Assembly: GCF_020193655.1 (NCBI RefSeq)
Contig: NZ_JADYVE010000001.1
Coordinates: 620,001 to 684,000, forward strand
Length of the DNA stretch: 64,000 nucleotides
Direction: 5' to 3'
DNA from: Ensifer sp. IC3342
Lineage (GTDB): Bacteria; Pseudomonadota; Alphaproteobacteria; Rhizobiales; Rhizobiaceae
A program made the position numbers and the translations under genes. Shown here in pieces: positions 18,542 to 27,539 of the stretch (within the stretch, counting starts at the first letter, position 1; every line of letters begins with the position of its first letter). Below the pieces are notes generated by a model that saw only the letters and a list, made by a program, of their open reading frames with translations, searched no databases and was not told the DNA's origin.

Positions 18542-18901
18542 TCAAGCGCCATCCCCATCCTTCTTGTCACTTCCAGGGCTGCGTCTTCCCTGATCCGGCG
18601 TCGCCACCAGTCCGGCCGACCGCAGCACATTCAAGACGCCGGCACAGAACCCAAGAAGCAGCAAGACGATCATGCCCCACGGCCCTGTACCCGCAAAATG
18701 GTCCAAAAGATAGCCCAGAAACGCCCCGACAACGATCGCGGCGATGAACTCGCTCGAGAGCTTCATCGCCGCCGCGTAACCTTGCCGGCTTTCCGCGGCG
18801 CGCGCCTCGACGTCGTCCGACTTGTCCGTCCGTTTGGACGCGATGTCGTCGCCAAGGCGCTTCAGCCGCGCTTCCAGACTTTCTTCCGGCTTCTCCGTCA
18901 C
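18542..18901 (-). CDS. atpI: ATP synthase protein I
   Basis: Accessory protein thought to help assemble the c ring or supply Mg2+. The 119-residue product has a charged N-terminal half and two membrane helices (about 50-70, EFIAAIVVGAFLGYLLDHFA, and 76-96). The start is GTG at 18901 with GGGGAG five bases upstream; the ATG overlapping it is out of frame, and the longer in-frame extension to 18988 overlaps the promoter region. First gene of the operon. Confidence 0.88.
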   Translation of the reverse strand: MTEKPEESLEARLKRLGDDIASKRTDKSDDVEARAAESRQGYAAAMKLSSEFIAAIVVGAFLGYLLDHFAGTGPWGMIVLLLLGFCAGVLNVLRSAGLVATPDQGRRSPGSDKKDGDGA

Positions 18902-19002
18902 ATGGCTCCCCTTTGCAGTCCCCACGCGGTCGTAAACGCGATCTCGGTCATACAAACGGCCGGTGTCCAAGCCACGCTTCGGCCCCATTTGAAGTCGCGC
19001 GC

Positions 19003-19031
19003 AACATAGTTTTAGGCACCCGCATAGTCAA
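19003..19031 (-). promoter_or_regulatory. Promoter of the Fo operon
   Basis: Reading on the minus strand, CTTGACT is followed after exactly 17 bases by TATGTT (plus-strand positions 19026-19031 and 19003-19008). The -35 match is very strong and the pair lies about 100 bases upstream of the atpI GTG. Confidence 0.7.
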
Positions 19032-19194
19032 GGCATGCGCGCGCCTTCGAAGTGGACAATATTTCCTCGTTATTTCAGTCGCTTAGCTATAATTCTGGCA
19101 GGCTGCGGCAAAGCGGCAACGGGAATCGGCGGCGACCGAACGGTCTTAGATGGCCGTTCGGCATCAAATCATCCGGCGGAATCGAGCCTGGCGA

Positions 19195-20373
19195 TTAGCT
19201 CCAGCCGCCGCCATGGGTGCGATAGAAGATGTGCAAGCCGATCTTGCCGACGCGCTTCATGGTTTTCGCCCAGGCGGGTTTCACATAGGTCGCGTGATAA
19301 TGCGTCGCCGACCCCACTTCCGGCAGCCAGATCTTGCCGGCGGTGACGGCCATCGCGACTTCCTTGGCGGTCTTCCAGTGTGAGCGCGAGTAGATCAGGT
19401 CGCGGATCATGTCGCAGGCGAAGGAGAACTGGCAGCGGTTGCGCCAGGCCTTGTTCTGGTAGACGACGCCGCAAATCGTCTTTGGATAGGTCGGATTGCG
19501 CACGCGATTGAGAATGACCTGGGCCACGGCTGCCTGGCCCTTCACGGGCTCGCTGCGGGCCTCAAAGTAGATACCCTCGGCGAGGCAGGTCTGCTCCTCC
19601 TTGCCAAAGACCGTGGCGGGCAAGACGGTTGCCGCCCAGGCATGGTCGTCGGGCGCGACTTCCGGAATGAAACGGCCCGCGTTCTTGTCTTCCCTGAGGA
19701 TCGAATCGAAGGGCGACTCACGCGCATAGTCCGGCTCGGGCCGGACATAGGCGGTCGCAAGAATATCGGCCTTGTCGTTGGTAATCAGCTTGGCAAGCAT
19801 CGGCGAGACGCCGACATCGGCCTTCGGCGGCTTCTTCCGGTAGAAGGCCGTGGCGATCTCGATCTCCTTGCCCTTGATCCGCGGCTTGGCGAAAACCATC
19901 TTCTCGGCCCCGTCGAAGTCCGGCTCCATCAGCGAACTCGTACGCTGGAGGATCGAACCGGCGGTAAAGTCCTTCGGCGGCGTCACCGGGGTGACGGCAA
20001 TGATCCGGCCCTTCTTCAGCTTCCGGGTCACGCGGTCTTCGTCGGGCGTCGCGCCCTCGTGCTTGGTTTCCGCGGTCAGCGCCACATGGCTGCCGTCGGG
20101 CATGGTGACGCCGGCCCCACCATCCAAGGCACCGGTGGTGATCGGATCGGCGAACACCATCTCGACCTCGTGCAGCGAACCCGCAGGCGATTGCGTCAGG
20201 TACATCCGCCAGCGCTCGCCGCCCCGGTTGATGCCCGACAGGAAGGTCGCCAAGTCGGAATAAGCAACAGTTGAAGGGAAGATCAGGAAAATGGCAATGC
20301 CGATCATCGCTGGCGCAGCCCAGGCCGGCAAAGACATACGAGACTTGCAACGCAACTTCTGGCCTTTACGCAC
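19195..20373 (-). CDS. SleB-type cell wall hydrolase
   Basis: Predicted 392-residue exported or membrane-anchored peptidoglycan hydrolase. The C-terminal 120 residues are a Hydrolase_2/SleB domain: CLAEGIYFEARSEPVKGQAA with the catalytic Glu, VAQVILNRVRNPTYPKTICG, and CQFSFACD. The N-terminus has a hydrophobic segment (SLPAWAAPAMIGIAIFLIFP), probably a signal anchor. Start is uncertain: GTG 20373 has GGAG six bases upstream and gives MRKGQKLRCKSRMSLP; ATG 20337 (MSLPAW) is the alternative. The middle region has no recognised domain. SleB-family enzymes are best known from spore germination, but non-spore-formers use relatives in wall remodelling. Confidence 0.88.
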   Translation of the reverse strand: MRKGQKLRCKSRMSLPAWAAPAMIGIAIFLIFPSTVAYSDLATFLSGINRGGERWRMYLTQSPAGSLHEVEMVFADPITTGALDGGAGVTMPDGSHVALTAETKHEGATPDEDRVTRKLKKGRIIAVTPVTPPKDFTAGSILQRTSSLMEPDFDGAEKMVFAKPRIKGKEIEIATAFYRKKPPKADVGVSPMLAKLITNDKADILATAYVRPEPDYARESPFDSILREDKNAGRFIPEVAPDDHAWAATVLPATVFGKEEQTCLAEGIYFEARSEPVKGQAAVAQVILNRVRNPTYPKTICGVVYQNKAWRNRCQFSFACDMIRDLIYSRSHWKTAKEVAMAVTAGKIWLPEVGSATHYHATYVKPAWAKTMKRVGKIGLHIFYRTHGGGWS

Positions 20374-20517
20374 GACCGACTCCACGCAACACTTACTCGG
20401 GCACGCGTTCTCGCAAGCCGGCGAAGGGCCAGCCCGAAGATTCCGTGCAGGAAGCCAAGATTTGGAAGCGGCCGGACGGCGCACCGGAACCGCTTCGTTA
20501 GAGCCTAGAAAATGAAG

Positions 20518-20542
20518 CATTAACCTTGATGTTTGGTTAATG
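20518..20542. repeat. Inverted repeat CATTAACC-N9-GGTTAATG
   Basis: Perfect 8-bp arms (20518-20525 and 20535-20542). The halves contain TTAACC, resembling CtrA half-sites, but facing each other rather than as the usual TTAA-N7-TTAA direct repeat. It lies about 145 bases upstream of the SleB-type gene and could be an operator. Confidence 0.45.
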
Positions 20543-20557
20543 CGGTACACGCGACTT

Positions 20558-20638
20558 ATCAGACGCGCAAAGGACGCCGTGGCACTTTGAATTGCTGCGT
20601 GTCCCCTTAAATCGGCTACGATTTAAGGGGACACGCAG
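20558..20638 (+). repeat. Mosaic palindromic repeat copy 2
   Basis: Partial first module (ATCAGACGCGCAAAGGACGC), the linker TTTGAATTGCTG, then a perfect 20-bp stem: 20595-20614 with 20619-20638, loop GCTA. Located between kup and the SleB-type gene, 49 bases after the kup stop on the transcribed side, so it may act as a 3' mRNA structure. With the inverted repeat at 20518-20542 it accounts for most of the 313-base gap. Confidence 0.88.
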
Positions 20639-20686
20639 GACAACCAGCGGCGCTCGCATTGGAGGACAGCGGTCTTCAGAGGCCGT

Positions 20687-22588
20687 TCAGATGATGACGT
20701 GAGAGCCGAGTTCGACCACGCGGTTGGTCGGTAGACGGAAATAGTCCGACGGGTCGATCGCCGCGCTGGCAAGCGCAATGAACAGGCGATCCTGCCAGTA
20801 CGGCATGCCGGACTGGGCGTCGGGCACAAGCTTGCGGCGGCCGAGGTAGAAAGACGTCGACATAATGTCGAACTTAAGCCCCGACTTGCGGAAGAGTCCC
20901 AGTGCCTGCGAGACATTCTGGGTCTCCATGAAGCCGAACTTCATCTCGAGCAACGTGAAGCGCTCGGAGAGAGGTTTCACGCTGACCCGCTCCTCCTTCG
21001 GCACTTTCGGTGTGTTGGCCGTGCGGATCGTCAGGATGAAGTTCTGCATATGCAGCACATGATTGTGCTTGATGTTGTGAAGGAGCGCCGCAGGTGTCGA
21101 TTCCGGGTCGCTCGTCAGGAAAATCGCCGTGCCGGGCACCGCCACCGGCGCATGCTCGCTCTTGCGTTCGATTGACTTGATGAAGCTCGCCAGCGGAATG
21201 TCGATATGCCGCGTCTTGACATGCAGCAGTTCCGTGCCGCGCTTCCAGGTCCACATGACTATGATGAAGGTCGCCGCGATCAATATCGGCACGTAGCCAC
21301 CATCATGGATTTTCAGCATGTTGGCGCCGAGGAAGACGAATTCCAGCGCGAACAGCGGCAACAGCGCGCCGGCCGCCCACCAGGCCGACCAGTTCCAGCG
21401 GGCACGCAGGAACTCGAAGGACAGGATCGTCGTCACGACCATGGCACCGGTGACGGAAATACCATAGGCAGTCGCCAGGGCTTCGGAGGAACCGAACATG
21501 AAGACCAGAGCCATGACGCCGAACATAAGCAGCGTGTTGACGTTCGGCAGATAGATCTGGCCGGTATGGGTCTCGGATGTATGGAAGATCGCCATGCGCG
21601 GCAGGAAGCCGAGATGGATGGCCTGACGTGTCAGGGAAAAAGCGCCGGTGATCACCGCCTGGCTGGCGATGATCGTCGCCGCCGTCGCCAGAATGACGGC
21701 TGGAAGCAGCGCCCATTTCGGAAACATCAGGAAGAATGGATCGGACATCGCGTCCGGGTTCTTGAGCACGAACGCACCTTGACCGAGATAGTTCAAGGTG
21801 AGTGCCGGGAAGACGACGGTGAACCAGGCCCATTGGATCGGTCGCCGACCGAAATGGCCGAGGTCGGCGTAGAGTGCCTCTGCCCCCGTAACGGTCAGAA
21901 AGACTGCACCGAGCACGATGATGCCGACGAAGCCTTCGTTGAGCATGAATGTTGCTGCGTAGAGCGGATTGAACGCGGCGAAGATCGACAGATCGTCGGC
22001 AATATGCATCAGACCGACCGCACCCATCACGAGAAACCAGGCAAGGGTGATCGGCCCGAAGAAATTGGAAACCGCAGCCGTACCTTTCGACTGCACCGCG
22101 AAGAGCAGCAGCAGAATGACGACGGCGATCGGCACAACGTAATCCGAAAGGTCCGGCGTAACCAGCTTCAGCCCCTCCACGGCCGAGAGAACCGACAGCG
22201 CCGGGGTTATCATCGCGTCGCCAATAAACAGGGCTGCCCCGGCGATACCCATGAAGAAAAGGATCGCCGTGTGTCCGTTGGCTGTCTTCATCAACAAGGC
22301 CAGCAAGGACAGCGTACCGCCCTCTCCCTGGTTGTCGGCCCGCAGCAGAAAGAGCACGTACTTGATCGTAACGATGATCGTCAGCGCCCAGATCATCAAC
22401 GAGATCAACCCGATGATCTCGACGTCCGTGACGCCGTCATGCGAAACGGGCCGCAGCGCCTCACGGAACGCATAGAGAGGACTGGTGCCGATATCGCCGT
22501 ACACGACGCCGATCGATCCGAGCCCGAGCACGAGCAGGCGGCGCACATTCTCGGATCCGTGTACGGCAGAGGCAGACAATTGAGACAT
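20687..22588 (-). CDS. kup: Kup-type potassium uptake protein
   Basis: Secondary K+ transporter of the inner membrane (K+/H+ symport in studied members). The 633-residue product has the family N-terminus [20 protein letters not shown] (about 25-44), about twelve hydrophobic segments to residue 440, and a hydrophilic C-terminal domain. ATG 22588 ([11 protein letters not shown]) is chosen; upstream in-frame sequence to 22696 overlaps corA. It lies 17 bases after corA, and the two are likely co-transcribed, pairing Mg2+ and K+ uptake. Rhizobia usually have more than one kup paralogue. Confidence 0.95.
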   Translation of the reverse strand: MSQLSASAVHGSENVRRLLVLGLGSIGVVYGDIGTSPLYAFREALRPVSHDGVTDVEIIGLISLMIWALTIIVTIKYVLFLLRADNQGEGGTLSLLALLMKTANGHTAILFFMGIAGAALFIGDAMITPALSVLSAVEGLKLVTPDLSDYVVPIAVVILLLLFAVQSKGTAAVSNFFGPITLAWFLVMGAVGLMHIADDLSIFAAFNPLYAATFMLNEGFVGIIVLGAVFLTVTGAEALYADLGHFGRRPIQWAWFTVVFPALTLNYLGQGAFVLKNPDAMSDPFFLMFPKWALLPAVILATAATIIASQAVITGAFSLTRQAIHLGFLPRMAIFHTSETHTGQIYLPNVNTLLMFGVMALVFMFGSSEALATAYGISVTGAMVVTTILSFEFLRARWNWSAWWAAGALLPLFALEFVFLGANMLKIHDGGYVPILIAATFIIVMWTWKRGTELLHVKTRHIDIPLASFIKSIERKSEHAPVAVPGTAIFLTSDPESTPAALLHNIKHNHVLHMQNFILTIRTANTPKVPKEERVSVKPLSERFTLLEMKFGFMETQNVSQALGLFRKSGLKFDIMSTSFYLGRRKLVPDAQSGMPYWQDRLFIALASAAIDPSDYFRLPTNRVVELGSHVII

Positions 22589-22605
22589 ACGTGTCCAACA
22601 GGCTC

Positions 22606-23583
22606 TTAAAGCCAGCCTTTCCAACGGAAAAAGAAGAAGGGTATCACGGCCGAAATCACCATGGCCGCCAGCGCCCACGGATAGCCGAGCTGCCATTCAA
22701 GCTCCGGCATCACGCGGAAATTCATGCCATAAATGGAAGCGACGAGGGTCGGCGGCAAGAGGACTACGGACGCGATCGAGAAGATCTTGATGATCGCATT
22801 CTGCTCGACATTGATCAGGCCAAGCGAGGCATCCAGCAGAAAGGTGATGTTTCCCGAGATGAACGCCGCGTGCTCGGAGAGCGATTGGATGTCCCGCGAT
22901 ATCGAGCGGCAGAGTTCGCGGCTATCCTTGTCTTCCTGCACGACGGGAACAGTGTAGACGAAGGTCAAGAGCCTTGAAAGCGAGGCGAGGCTGTCACGGG
23001 TTTTTGCGACGAGCCTGTGGTGACCTGCGACATCGCGCAGCCGTGCCTCGAGCAAATGCGGTGGCCGGCGTCTGGCTGCCGCCTTGTCGCCGAAAACCTC
23101 GATCGACAGGCCGTCTATTTTGTCCACGGCCTGCTCCAGGATCTCAGCCGTCCGGTCGGCGATCGTCTCGAGCAGCCGGGTGAGAAGCACGGCGCCGTTG
23201 CGGCAGCCGCCGGGAATCCGATGCATGCCGGCTTTGAACAACCCAAACGCCCTGGGTTCCGCGTAACGGATCGTCACCAGACGGCCGCCCGAAAGAATGA
23301 AGCCAACATCGGTCAGACCGGGAATTTCCGTGTCGCTGCGATAGACCAGCGACGCCGTCATGAACACGGCGTCGTTCTCGGTATAGAGGCGGCTTGACGG
23401 CTCGATATCCTTCAGGTCGTCCCGCGTCGGTATGGAGATCCCCAGCAATTCCTCCATCATCAGATCTTCTGCCTTGCTCGGCTCGACGAGATCGATCCAG
23501 ACGATATCGGGCCGCAGCGACGCCGGCGGCTCTGCCGCCGACAGGGCAACGGCGTCACCGTTCGTACAGTATCCCGTGATCAT
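22606..23583 (-). CDS. corA: CorA-family magnesium/divalent cation transporter
   Basis: A 325-residue CorA channel: a long cytoplasmic N-terminal domain, then two C-terminal membrane helices with the selectivity motif in [13 protein letters not shown] (about 282-294) and the second helix [23 protein letters not shown] with a basic end. The start is ATG 23583 ([15 protein letters not shown]); an upstream in-frame start at 23622 is less family-like. Mg2+ (and Co2+/Ni2+) uptake is expected. No riboswitch-like leader is evident upstream. Confidence 0.94.
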   Translation of the reverse strand: MITGYCTNGDAVALSAAEPPASLRPDIVWIDLVEPSKAEDLMMEELLGISIPTRDDLKDIEPSSRLYTENDAVFMTASLVYRSDTEIPGLTDVGFILSGGRLVTIRYAEPRAFGLFKAGMHRIPGGCRNGAVLLTRLLETIADRTAEILEQAVDKIDGLSIEVFGDKAAARRRPPHLLEARLRDVAGHHRLVAKTRDSLASLSRLLTFVYTVPVVQEDKDSRELCRSISRDIQSLSEHAAFISGNITFLLDASLGLINVEQNAIIKIFSIASVVLLPPTLVASIYGMNFRVMPELEWQLGYPWALAAMVISAVIPFFFFRWKGWL

Positions 23584-23885
23584 GCCGCTGCCCTTTTTAT
23601 GCGGCCGGCAAAAACAACCCACGAGGCTCTGAAGCGATCAACCGCCACACGATTTCCATAATGCAGATTCATCAGATGAAGCGTCCGCCCTGCACGACAA
23701 ATCCTCAATCGTTTGTCGCGGGAGGACATAGTCTCCGGCGAGAGGCGCTGAGCCGATCACCCTGTACAGGGGCGGCCAGCCATATGGCGCAACACGCACG
23801 CAAAATCAATGGCCCTTTGCGCATGCCTGTCCCCGCAGGATTTCATTTCGGCGCAAACTAGCCTGCTCGGACGAGCGACGCAAAT
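23584..23885. other. Intergenic region between mrp and corA with a 12-bp palindrome
   Basis: No supported gene. The notable element is the perfect palindrome CCCTGTACAGGG at 23760-23771, about 177 bases upstream of the corA start and 115 bases past the mrp stop. A 66-codon plus-strand frame (23661-23861) shows no recognisable feature and was not called. Confidence 0.5.
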
Positions 23886-25043
23886 CTATTCGAAGACGAT
23901 ATCAGGCATCGTTCTGCTCTTGCTCTGGCGAGCTGCCGAAACCTGCTCCCAGACCTTTGCTGCGATATTCCGGTAGATGCGCGCGACCTCGCCCTCGGGT
24001 TCGGAAACCACCATTGGCGTTCCGGCGTCGGAGGTCTCGCGAATGCCCATGGTCAAAGGTACCTCGCCGAGGAACGGCACACCGATGCGCTCGGCTTCCT
24101 TGCGTGCGCCACCATGACCAAAGATGTCGTAACGCTTGCCCGTGTCGGGCGCCACGAAGTAGCTCATATTCTCGACGATGCCGAGAACCGGGACTTCCAC
24201 CTTTCGGAACATAGTGAGGCCCTTGCGCGCATCGACGAGTGCAAGATCCTGCGGCGTCGAGACGATGACGGCGCCGGCCAGCGGCACCTGCTGGGCCATC
24301 GTCAGTTGAGCGTCACCCGTGCCGGGCGGCATGTCCACGACGAGAATGTCGAGATCTCCCCAGGCGACCTCGCGCAGCATCTGCAGCAGGGCCGACTGGA
24401 TCATCGGACCGCGCCAAATCATGGCAACTTCCTCGTCGACGAGGAATCCCATCGACATGACTGTCAGCCCGTAGTTTTCCATCGGGCGGATGAGCCGCCC
24501 TTCGATCTGTTGCGGCCGGCCGCTGATTTTCAGAAGGCGCGGCATGGAGGGACCGTAGATATCGGCGTCGAGCAAACCGACCTTCAAGCCGTTTGCCTGC
24601 AGTGCGAGCGCCAGGTTCACCGACGTCGTCGATTTGCCGACACCGCCCTTGCCGGACGCAACCGCGATAATGGCGCCGACGCCGGGAATGCCCGCCTTTG
24701 CCGGAGCGCCGCCGGCCGGACGCTGGCCGTGCCCGCGGGCCGCGGGCGGAACCTGTCGCGGTGTCTGGACCGGCGCCGCCTGCGCTGCCGCCTTGCGATC
24801 CGCCGTCAGCGCGACCATTGCCGCCTTGACGCCGGGTATTTCACGCACGACCCTCTCGGCCGCGGCGCGCATCGGTTCAAGCTCCTTCGCCCGATCGGCC
24901 GGCACGGTGATCGAAAAATAGGCCTTGCCGTCGGAAATGAAGACGTCGGAGACAAGGCCGAGGTCGACGATATTGCCCTCCATGTCCGGGCCGCGCACGC
25001 TCCGCAGCTTTTCAAGAACCGTTTCCCTGGTTACGTCCGGCAT
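23886..25043 (-). CDS. mrp: Mrp/ApbC-type P-loop ATPase, iron-sulfur carrier family
   Basis: A 385-residue protein with an N-terminal MIP18/DUF59 domain (about 1-85), an Ala/Pro/Gln-rich linker (about 88-120), and an Mrp/NBP35 ATPase domain with the deviant Walker A ASGKGGVGKSTTSVNLA (about 129-145) and DMPPGTGDAQLT (about 234-245). The family ferries Fe-S clusters to apoproteins. The CxxC that binds the cluster in ApbC, expected after VENMSYF, is absent: the sequence reads VENMSYFVAPDTGKRYDIFG. So cluster binding, if any, must differ from the enterobacterial model. Confidence 0.93.
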   Translation of the reverse strand: MPDVTRETVLEKLRSVRGPDMEGNIVDLGLVSDVFISDGKAYFSITVPADRAKELEPMRAAAERVVREIPGVKAAMVALTADRKAAAQAAPVQTPRQVPPAARGHGQRPAGGAPAKAGIPGVGAIIAVASGKGGVGKSTTSVNLALALQANGLKVGLLDADIYGPSMPRLLKISGRPQQIEGRLIRPMENYGLTVMSMGFLVDEEVAMIWRGPMIQSALLQMLREVAWGDLDILVVDMPPGTGDAQLTMAQQVPLAGAVIVSTPQDLALVDARKGLTMFRKVEVPVLGIVENMSYFVAPDTGKRYDIFGHGGARKEAERIGVPFLGEVPLTMGIRETSDAGTPMVVSEPEGEVARIYRNIAAKVWEQVSAARQSKSRTMPDIVFE

Positions 25044-25090
25044 GGCGCCCTCTTCATCTGTGTTCGTTACGGCGCCTCGAGTCGTTCAGG

Positions 25091-25211
25091 CGGAGGACGC
25101 TGTAGCACTTTGAATTGCTGCATGTTTTTATCCTTAAATCGCCTACGATTTAAGGAAACATGCAGCGGATAATTTATCCCCAAATCTGACCCGATTTAAG
25201 GAATTATGCAG
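25091..25211 (+). repeat. Mosaic palindromic repeat copy 3, with a second hairpin in tandem
   Basis: 25091-25165 holds the end of module one (GAGGACGCTGTAGCAC), the linker TTTGAATTGCTG and a hairpin (CTGCATGTTT...TCCTTAAATCG with CGATTTAAGGAAACATGCAG). Directly after it, 25166-25211 is a diverged second hairpin arm set (ATAATTTATCC...CCGATTTAAGGAATTATGCAG-like, split here), so the terminal module appears duplicated. It lies 48 bases upstream of the mrp start. Confidence 0.8.
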
Positions 25212-25581
25212 TAGATAATTGAGGCAGAGCAGTTCGCCAATGCGACAGATTAGGACAAACAGGGCCGCCAGCCGATCGTCGTGTCCGTACATCCGGGATC
25301 ACAAACGACGGGCGGCGGCCCTGCTTCCTCGCAACCTTCGTGGGCGCTGTTTTGTTGTAGTCCCCTCTGGACACGACAACAGATATGCACGATGCGTGCC
25401 AGATTCGCGCATCGCTGGAAAATGCAATTATTTCAATTGGATGAGATTCATGCACATCAGAAATGCAGGCAACGGTGGCTGCACTATTTCTGAGCAAGCA
25501 TACTATTTTCGCACAAAGGCGAGGCGCGCCGACAGGCGTGCGGGAGGCACGCTCGTGAGCCGGAACGCGCCTCAGAGGCTA
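25212..25581. other. Intergenic region between repeat copies 3 and 4
   Basis: About 370 bases without a supported gene. It contains 9-bp complementary arms AGGGCCGCC (25261-25269) and GGCGGCCCT (25314-25322) 44 bases apart, and an AT-rich stretch around 25420-25450. A small RNA cannot be excluded, but I see no terminator that would support one. Confidence 0.4.
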
Positions 25582-25672
25582 CTGCATGTTCCATAAATCG
25601 TACCCGGTAAAAACACGCAGCAGTCCAAAGTACCGCAGCGCCCTTTGCGCGTCTGAAAAGACGCGCGGCGCT
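25582..25672 (-). repeat. Mosaic palindromic repeat copy 4 (inverted orientation)
   Basis: All three modules in reverse order. The first-module hairpin is perfect here: GCGCGTCT (25647-25654), GAAA tetraloop, AGACGCGC (25659-25666). The terminal hairpin is decayed (CTGCATGTTCCATAAATCG against CGGTAAAAACACGCAG). It ends 13 bases from the stop of the first LuxR-type gene. Confidence 0.8.
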
Positions 25673-25685
25673 TTAGCGCCGGCGA

Positions 25686-26459
25686 TCAGCTGATGTAGCC
25701 CTTCTTCATCGCCTTCACGACCGCCTGCGTGCGATTTACCGCGTCGAGCTTCTTGGTAACGTGATTGAGATAGTGATTGACCGTGTGCTCGGAGAGGCCA
25801 AGGATACCGGCGATTTCGGCGCTTGTCTTGCCCGCCGCCGTCCAGCTCAGGCACTGTATTTCGCGCTCGGACAGGGTGGTATTGGTATTCTTCCAGACGG
25901 CGCCGATCTCCGCCAATCTATTGTAGACGTGGATCGCGATCATCTGCAATTCCATCGCCGCCGTCATCGGCAGATCCGCTTCCGGCCCCATGAGAATGAC
26001 TGCACCGCGACCGCCTTCGGCGTCGTGGACCGGGAAGTAATTTGCCTGAAGAAGGCCGTTTTCGCGCAACATGGCGATGTAATCCGCAGCCGATGCCGGC
26101 TTGCCGCCCTCGTTTTCCCAGTCTTCGAGCATGATCTGGAACGGCGTCGTGGTCTCCCTCAAGCGACGCACGCCCGTGCTGAAGCGCAGCATCGACAGGC
26201 TGTCGTACTTGTTTAGGAGCTCGGCGGGCATATTGGATATGACGGTCGTTGCCGCCAGCCTCTCCACCTCGATCGCGGGAATGGAACAGATGAGAAAGAC
26301 CTTGAAACCGAAGAGCTGCGTGACCCGCCGCATATAGCGGATGATATCGAACTGGGTCTCAAGCCTTGCGATTTCAGACGCGAAATCACCGCCCCGGGGC
26401 AGATCGGTGTCAGTCATCCCGGTCGTCATCGTATCTTGCATTCGCACGTTCCATGGCAT
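25686..26459 (-). CDS. LuxR-type regulator with divergent ligand-binding domain (first of pair)
   Basis: A 257-residue regulator with a C-terminal LuxR/FixJ helix-turn-helix (about 193-255, LSEREIQCLSWTAAGKTSAEI and LGLSEHTVNHYLNHV) and an N-terminal domain of autoinducer-binding length and pattern. Where AHL receptors have Tyr...Asp-Pro-Val, this protein has YDSLSMLRFSTGVRRL, so the Asp-Pro is absent. This suggests a LuxR solo that senses another ligand or none. Start uncertain: ATGs at 26459, 26441, 26429 and 26417 are in frame and none has a strong Shine-Dalgarno. A paralogue follows upstream on the same strand. Confidence 0.85.
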   Translation of the reverse strand: MPWNVRMQDTMTTGMTDTDLPRGGDFASEIARLETQFDIIRYMRRVTQLFGFKVFLICSIPAIEVERLAATTVISNMPAELLNKYDSLSMLRFSTGVRRLRETTTPFQIMLEDWENEGGKPASAADYIAMLRENGLLQANYFPVHDAEGGRGAVILMGPEADLPMTAAMELQMIAIHVYNRLAEIGAVWKNTNTTLSEREIQCLSWTAAGKTSAEIAGILGLSEHTVNHYLNHVTKKLDAVNRTQAVVKAMKKGYIS

Positions 26460-26600
26460 TCATCAATTATCAAATAGCCCGAGCCGTTGACCAATGCCAA
26501 CAGATGATCGACGTTCGGCGCTATTCATGCGCAAAAGGCTGTGTATTTCCCCCGCGTTGCGAGCCGCATAATCCGTCTAGCCTCTCCGAGAAAACGAAAT

Positions 26601-27389
26601 TCAGTTGATCAGCCCTGCACGCATGGCCTTGGCAACGGTCTGGACACGATTGACGGAATCCAATTTGCGCGTTGCGCGATTGAGGTAATGGTTCACCGTG
26701 TATTCGGAAAGCGCCATGATTCTCGCCATCTCCATGGTCGTCTTGCCCGCCGCAGCCCAGCGCAGGCACTCGATCTCACGACGGGAAAGGCTGCCGGGTC
26801 CCCGCCTGTCGCGTCCGCGCACCTCGCTCAGCCGACTGTAGAGAAGGCCGGCCCAAAGATTGAGCGCCTGCATCTCGTCGCTGGACACAAGCTCTCTGCT
26901 GCCACCAAACGCGACGGCGGCGCGGCGTCCCGATGCGTCATGAACCGGCAAATAGAGGCCACGTGGTAGACCGGCCGCTTCGAAGACGCAAACCGCGGCA
27001 TCACCCTTGCCGTCGAGCCGCCTGCGCGCAAGCTGATGAGCATCGTAGGTGAAGGGTATCGTGCTTCGGCGCAGTCGCTGGATGACTGGACTACCATCGA
27101 TCAGACGAGCGCTGTCGTAGCGCCTGAGAAACTCCGACGGCCAGGTCGTCATCAGCGCCTGCGTCGCCAGGCTGTGGCATCCGGCATCCGGGATTGACAA
27201 AACCAGAAATCCGCGAAAGCCGTAGGCGTCCGATATCTGACCAAGGACCCGCTTGATATCGTCTTCGTTGCCCAGCGCTCCAGCGACTGAGTGCCCGCCC
27301 GGGAGAATCAATGAGGATATTCCTGCGCTGAAATCTGTCACCCGCTCGTCTCCCACATCCCGCGCCCGATCGAGCGAGGCCGCTTTCAC
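26601..27389 (-). CDS. LuxR-type regulator with divergent ligand-binding domain (second of pair)
   Basis: A 262-residue paralogue of the adjacent regulator, with the same layout: N-terminal autoinducer-type domain (about 40-180) and C-terminal helix-turn-helix (LSRREIECLRWAAAGKTTMEM and MALSEYTVNHYLNRATRKLDSVNRVQ). At the AHL pocket it reads YDSARLIDGSPVIQRLR, keeping Pro-Val but with Ser where Asp is conserved. GTG 27389 is the longest start; no Shine-Dalgarno is clear, so the true start could be downstream. There are 141 bases between the two genes. No luxI-type synthase is in the window. Confidence 0.84.
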   Translation of the reverse strand: MKAASLDRARDVGDERVTDFSAGISSLILPGGHSVAGALGNEDDIKRVLGQISDAYGFRGFLVLSIPDAGCHSLATQALMTTWPSEFLRRYDSARLIDGSPVIQRLRRSTIPFTYDAHQLARRRLDGKGDAAVCVFEAAGLPRGLYLPVHDASGRRAAVAFGGSRELVSSDEMQALNLWAGLLYSRLSEVRGRDRRGPGSLSRREIECLRWAAAGKTTMEMARIMALSEYTVNHYLNRATRKLDSVNRVQTVAKAMRAGLIN

Positions 27390-27539
27390 AGTGAAAAAAC
27401 TACGTCAGAACTTCCGCCAAAAACCAGATTTCGCTTCATACACTTGCAACCGGCCGTAGCGGCGTGCCTGACATATCGCAAGCTAGTGATCTCGAAACAC
27501 CTCGTCCAGTCGAGGTTCCTAATTTACCGTAAAGCAGAG

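Noticed and set aside
21206..22609. 467-codon plus-strand open frame opposite kup
   Set aside because: Charged, His/Arg-rich antisense translation of membrane-helix codons; kup is certain.
23661..23861. 66-codon plus-strand ORF between mrp and corA
   Set aside because: No signal, domain or ribosome site, and it crosses the 12-bp palindrome.
25212..25581. Possible small RNA gene
   Set aside because: Only long-range 9-bp arms and an AT-rich patch; no promoter-terminator pair to support a call.
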